Below are positions 61,809-64,000 of a stretch of 64,000 nucleotides of DNA, piece after piece (the stretch's first letter is position 1; every line of letters starts with the position of its first letter). This DNA comes from Pantoea cypripedii (GTDB taxonomy: Bacteria; Pseudomonadota; Gammaproteobacteria; Enterobacterales; Enterobacteriaceae): contig NZ_CP024768.1 of assembly GCF_011395035.1 (NCBI RefSeq), forward strand, positions 1,809,732 to 1,873,731, written 5' to 3'. Position numbers and translations under genes: made by a program. The notes under the pieces were generated by a model that made no database searches, was not told where the DNA came from, and worked only from the letters and a program-made list of their open reading frames with translations.

Positions 61809-61825
61809 GCTGCGCGAGAAGGGAA

Positions 61826-61849
61826 GGCCAGCGCTGCTGGCCTTTTTTT
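61826..61849 (+). terminator. fumC rho-independent terminator
   Basis: GGCCAGC (61826-61832), loop GCT, GCTGGCC (61836-61842), T7. The T-run touches the stop codon of convergent tus. Confidence 0.92.
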
Positions 61850-62777
61850 ATGCCAGCCGATCGCACCATAAATACAGGCGAGGAATGATCAAATGCAAAG
61901 GTTCCGCCTGTGGCTTATAGCGATGCGCCACGTTATCCGCGTCATAATCCAGTAACTCCCCCAGCACCGGCACCTGGCTGCGATCGCGACATAGCACCAG
62001 CATCGGGGAAGGGCAGGCGAGCTGAGTTTGCTTCTTTTCATCAGCACGCCAGACACGCGCTACCGGCTGGACTTTCACCGGTCGTTTGATTTTCAGCCTG
62101 GCGCTGGCAGGGAGATCGCGCACCGTTTCCAGTTCCTGCTGAACTTTCTCTGCCCACTGTTCACGCGTCCACGGGGCTTGCGCCCGATTGGCCTTCAGGC
62201 TGCGTTCCAGCTGCTCAATGATCTCTTCACGTTTGACGTTTTTGATGATGTTCTTATTCGCCCAGCCGAAACGCAGGCTGTCGGGGGCATCCAGCAATGT
62301 CACGTTGCGGTAGGCATTGAGGGTAATCAGCCCACGTAAATGCTGGTGAACAAACTCGAAACGTGCCTCACTTGGTAAGCCAGACTCCACCGTGATCAGC
62401 TGCTCAAGGCGCTGCTTAAGCGCGTTAATCTCAGCCACTAACCCGATGATGGTGTCGCTACTGGCCTGGTCGGCTTCGATGCAGATCGCACCCGGCAGAC
62501 GCACTGCCGCCTTGGTACTGAGTTTCTCCGACTGATGCTGCATAAACAGCCGGCAGTAGTGGGCCAGCGCCATTTCGCGTGCGGCATCCCCCAGATGCTG
62601 GGTCACTTTGATACGCGAAATTTCATCATGTTCGTGGCCTTTTTCGATATCAGGCAGGCTGAACACTCTGGCAATCAACAGCGGTTGCTGCTCGACCTGC
62701 TGGCGTAACGCGCCTAAGTTCTGCTCCAGCGTGTTAACGCAGGCATGCAGGTCGGAAATCAAATCGTAACGAGCCAT
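61848..62777 (-). CDS. tus: DNA replication terminus site-binding protein Tus
   Basis: Binds Ter sites and stops replication forks in one direction. 309 residues, the same as E. coli Tus. Recognisable Tus segments: MARYDLISDLHACVNTLE, the core strands LPASARLKIKRPVKVQPVARVW that contact the Ter groove, and the C-terminal HLIIPRLYLW. Two Ter-like sites lie just upstream, the nearer one touching its Shine-Dalgarno (AGGGAG, 62790-62785), so autoregulation is likely. Confidence 0.96.
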   Translation of the reverse strand: MARYDLISDLHACVNTLEQNLGALRQQVEQQPLLIARVFSLPDIEKGHEHDEISRIKVTQHLGDAAREMALAHYCRLFMQHQSEKLSTKAAVRLPGAICIEADQASSDTIIGLVAEINALKQRLEQLITVESGLPSEARFEFVHQHLRGLITLNAYRNVTLLDAPDSLRFGWANKNIIKNVKREEIIEQLERSLKANRAQAPWTREQWAEKVQQELETVRDLPASARLKIKRPVKVQPVARVWRADEKKQTQLACPSPMLVLCRDRSQVPVLGELLDYDADNVAHRYKPQAEPLHLIIPRLYLWCDRLA

Positions 62778-62785
62778 GCAATGTC

Positions 62786-62808
62786 TCCCTAGTTACAACA
62801 TACCCAAT
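62786..62808 (-). other. Ter site 1 (replication fork arrest)
   Basis: Minus strand GGGTATGTTGTAACTAGGG contains the core GTATGTTGTAACTA of E. coli TerB, including the G:C6 pair. Its permissive end abuts the tus Shine-Dalgarno. Forks moving from high to low coordinates would meet the blocking face. Confidence 0.9.
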
Positions 62809-62842
62809 GTGGCAGCGAAAGAGGTGCCTGGCAAGTGTGCGT

Positions 62843-62865
62843 TATAATTACAACATACTTAGAAG
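62843..62865 (-). other. Ter site 2 (replication fork arrest)
   Basis: Minus strand TAAGTATGTTGTAATTA matches TerB with one core change (TAAC to TAAT) and keeps the G:C6 pair. Same orientation as site 1, 57 bases further upstream of tus. Confidence 0.75.
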
Positions 62866-62989
62866 CAGCGACAATTCGAACAGGCCTGCTGCGACGGCGT
62901 AAGGATTCTGTTAAGCAGAAGGCTTTAGCGTTTTTCACAATAGATTAACGTGTTATAACAACTGCTTTGCCTGCTAACGGAATATTCTT

Positions 62990-64000
62990 GTGGAGCAACA
63001 CGCGAAGCCCGGCGTTCCCGCCATCATCACCCTCGGGCTGGTTCAAATCCTCTCCTGGGGAGGTTCATTTTATCTGATGGCGGTGATGGCGGGTCCCATT
63101 GTCGCGGAAACCGGCTGGTCACAGCAGTGGGTTTATGGTGCGTTGTCGCTGGGTATTCTGGTTTCCGGCTTGCTCGCGCCGTTGAGTGGCCGTCTGATTG
63201 CCCGTGACCGGGGCCGCTCGTTGCTGGCCGCGAGTGGGGCGGTGATGGCCATCGGCCTGGTGATGATGGGGGCCAGCCACAACCTGGCGCTGTTCCTTTT
63301 CGCCTGGGTGATTATCGGCATTGGCATGGCGATGGGCTTGTATGATGCGTTGTTTGCCACCCTGGGTACTTTATATGGTGGGCAGGCGCGCGGAGCGATT
63401 ACCGGCATCACGCTGATTTCCGGTTTCTGTACCACGCTGGTGTGGCCAGGAACGGCGTTGCTGATCCACTGGCTGGAGTGGCGCGGAGCCTGTTTTGCCA
63501 TCGCGTTACTCCTCTGTGTGGGTGTGCTGCCGGCTTATCTCTATGCGCTACCCGCTACAGCAGGTAAAAAGTGCCGCGGAAAATATCCGAAAGTTGCTGC
63601 GAAAAGCGATTTGTCACCCGATTTGTTTTGGCTGCTATGCAGCATTTTCACCCTAGCTTCGGTGATTATGACCGCCATCTCGGTACAACTGATTACCCTG
63701 CTACAGGCCAGCGGCCATTCCCTGACCGCTGCACTGGCGATCAGCGCCATTCTCGGGCCTTGCCAGGTCGGATCGCGTATTGTCGATATCGCTTTTAAAC
63801 GCGGTCATCCTATCTGGACCACCTTCTTCTCGGTCGGTTTGGTGGCGATAGGCTTACTGTTACTGGCCTGTTTCCCGCAGTTTGCGCTGCTAAGTATGGT
63901 GTTGTACGGTGCCGGAAATGGTTTACGTGCTATTGTGCGCGGAACTTTGCCGCTGGTAATGGTCAAACCAGAAGCCTACGCCGTCGTAGTGGGGCGCATG
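62990..64000 (+). CDS. MFS transporter (partial, runs off right end)
   Basis: Open from the GTG at 62990 through the last base, at least 337 residues without a stop. Starts (V)EQHAKPGVPAIITLGLVQILSWGGSFYLMAV. About ten hydrophobic helices are visible, with an MFS loop 2-3 type sequence LAPLSGRLIARDRGR near residue 65 and a basic central loop (GKKCRGKYPKVAAK) between the two halves. The start has only a weak ribosome site, so a different nearby start is possible. Substrate unknown. Confidence 0.8.
   Translation, partial: MEQHAKPGVPAIITLGLVQILSWGGSFYLMAVMAGPIVAETGWSQQWVYGALSLGILVSGLLAPLSGRLIARDRGRSLLAASGAVMAIGLVMMGASHNLALFLFAWVIIGIGMAMGLYDALFATLGTLYGGQARGAITGITLISGFCTTLVWPGTALLIHWLEWRGACFAIALLLCVGVLPAYLYALPATAGKKCRGKYPKVAAKSDLSPDLFWLLCSIFTLASVIMTAISVQLITLLQASGHSLTAALAISAILGPCQVGSRIVDIAFKRGHPIWTTFFSVGLVAIGLLLLACFPQFALLSMVLYGAGNGLRAIVRGTLPLVMVKPEAYAVVVGRM

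Overview
The window is a chromosomal segment of a gamma-proteobacterium of the Enterobacterales. Gene content and order follow the Escherichia coli terminus-proximal block mepH-grxD-rnt-gloA-nemA-nemR ... sodC-ydhKJI-slyA-slyB-anmK-mliC-pdxH-tyrS-pdxY-gstA-dtpA-nth-rsxEGDCBA-ydgK-cnu ... ydgJ-add-ydgA-manA-fumC-tus almost one for one. Differences from E. coli (no lhr, no fumA, extra plant-associated style genes) and the protein variants point to the Erwiniaceae, most like Pantoea; this assignment is inference. The tus gene with two Ter-like sites at the right end places the window in the replication terminus region.

Layout. 1-6.7 kb: cell-wall endopeptidase, monothiol glutaredoxin, RNase T, glyoxalase I, the electrophile-responsive nemRA pair with two NemR-type operators, and an EptA-type phosphoethanolamine transferase with a PhoP-box-like promoter. 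6.4-13 kb: YdhL, YdhF, periplasmic CuZn superoxide dismutase, an unknown lipoprotein, the YdhIJK efflux set and SlyA/SlyB. 13.3-18.6 kb: anmK, mliC, pdxH, tyrS, pdxY, gstA (peptidoglycan recycling, lysozyme inhibition, B6 salvage, tRNA charging). 18.6-23 kb: a LysR regulator divergent from a glutathione transferase/FMN-barrel pair, then the peptide transporter dtpA. 23.3-30.5 kb is accessory: betIBA (choline to glycine betaine) without betT, a glutaminase-like protein that lacks its catalytic His, a toxin/effector-like protein, and a medium-chain reductase joined to nth. 30.5-37.7 kb: nth-rsxEGDCBA electron transport cluster, ydgK and cnu.

37.7-53.1 kb interrupts the E. coli cnu-ydgJ junction with sugar-furanose and arabinose genes: a YtfQRT-YjfF type transporter, a tandemly duplicated HGTN-motif protein with effector-like features, araBA (no araD), araFGH and araC. 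53.2-64 kb: ydgJ, a two-CBM GH19 chitinase, add, ydgA, manA, fumC, tus and the start of an MFS transporter that runs off the right end.

The most unusual content is the HGTN-repeat protein (43069-44853), the ChaN/Tiki-like toxin-domain protein (27943-29541), the twin Ter sites upstream of tus, the missing araD, and a small palindromic repeat family (17836, 27116, 27907, with a related araA terminator at 44932). No IS elements, CRISPR arrays, rRNA or tRNA genes were seen.
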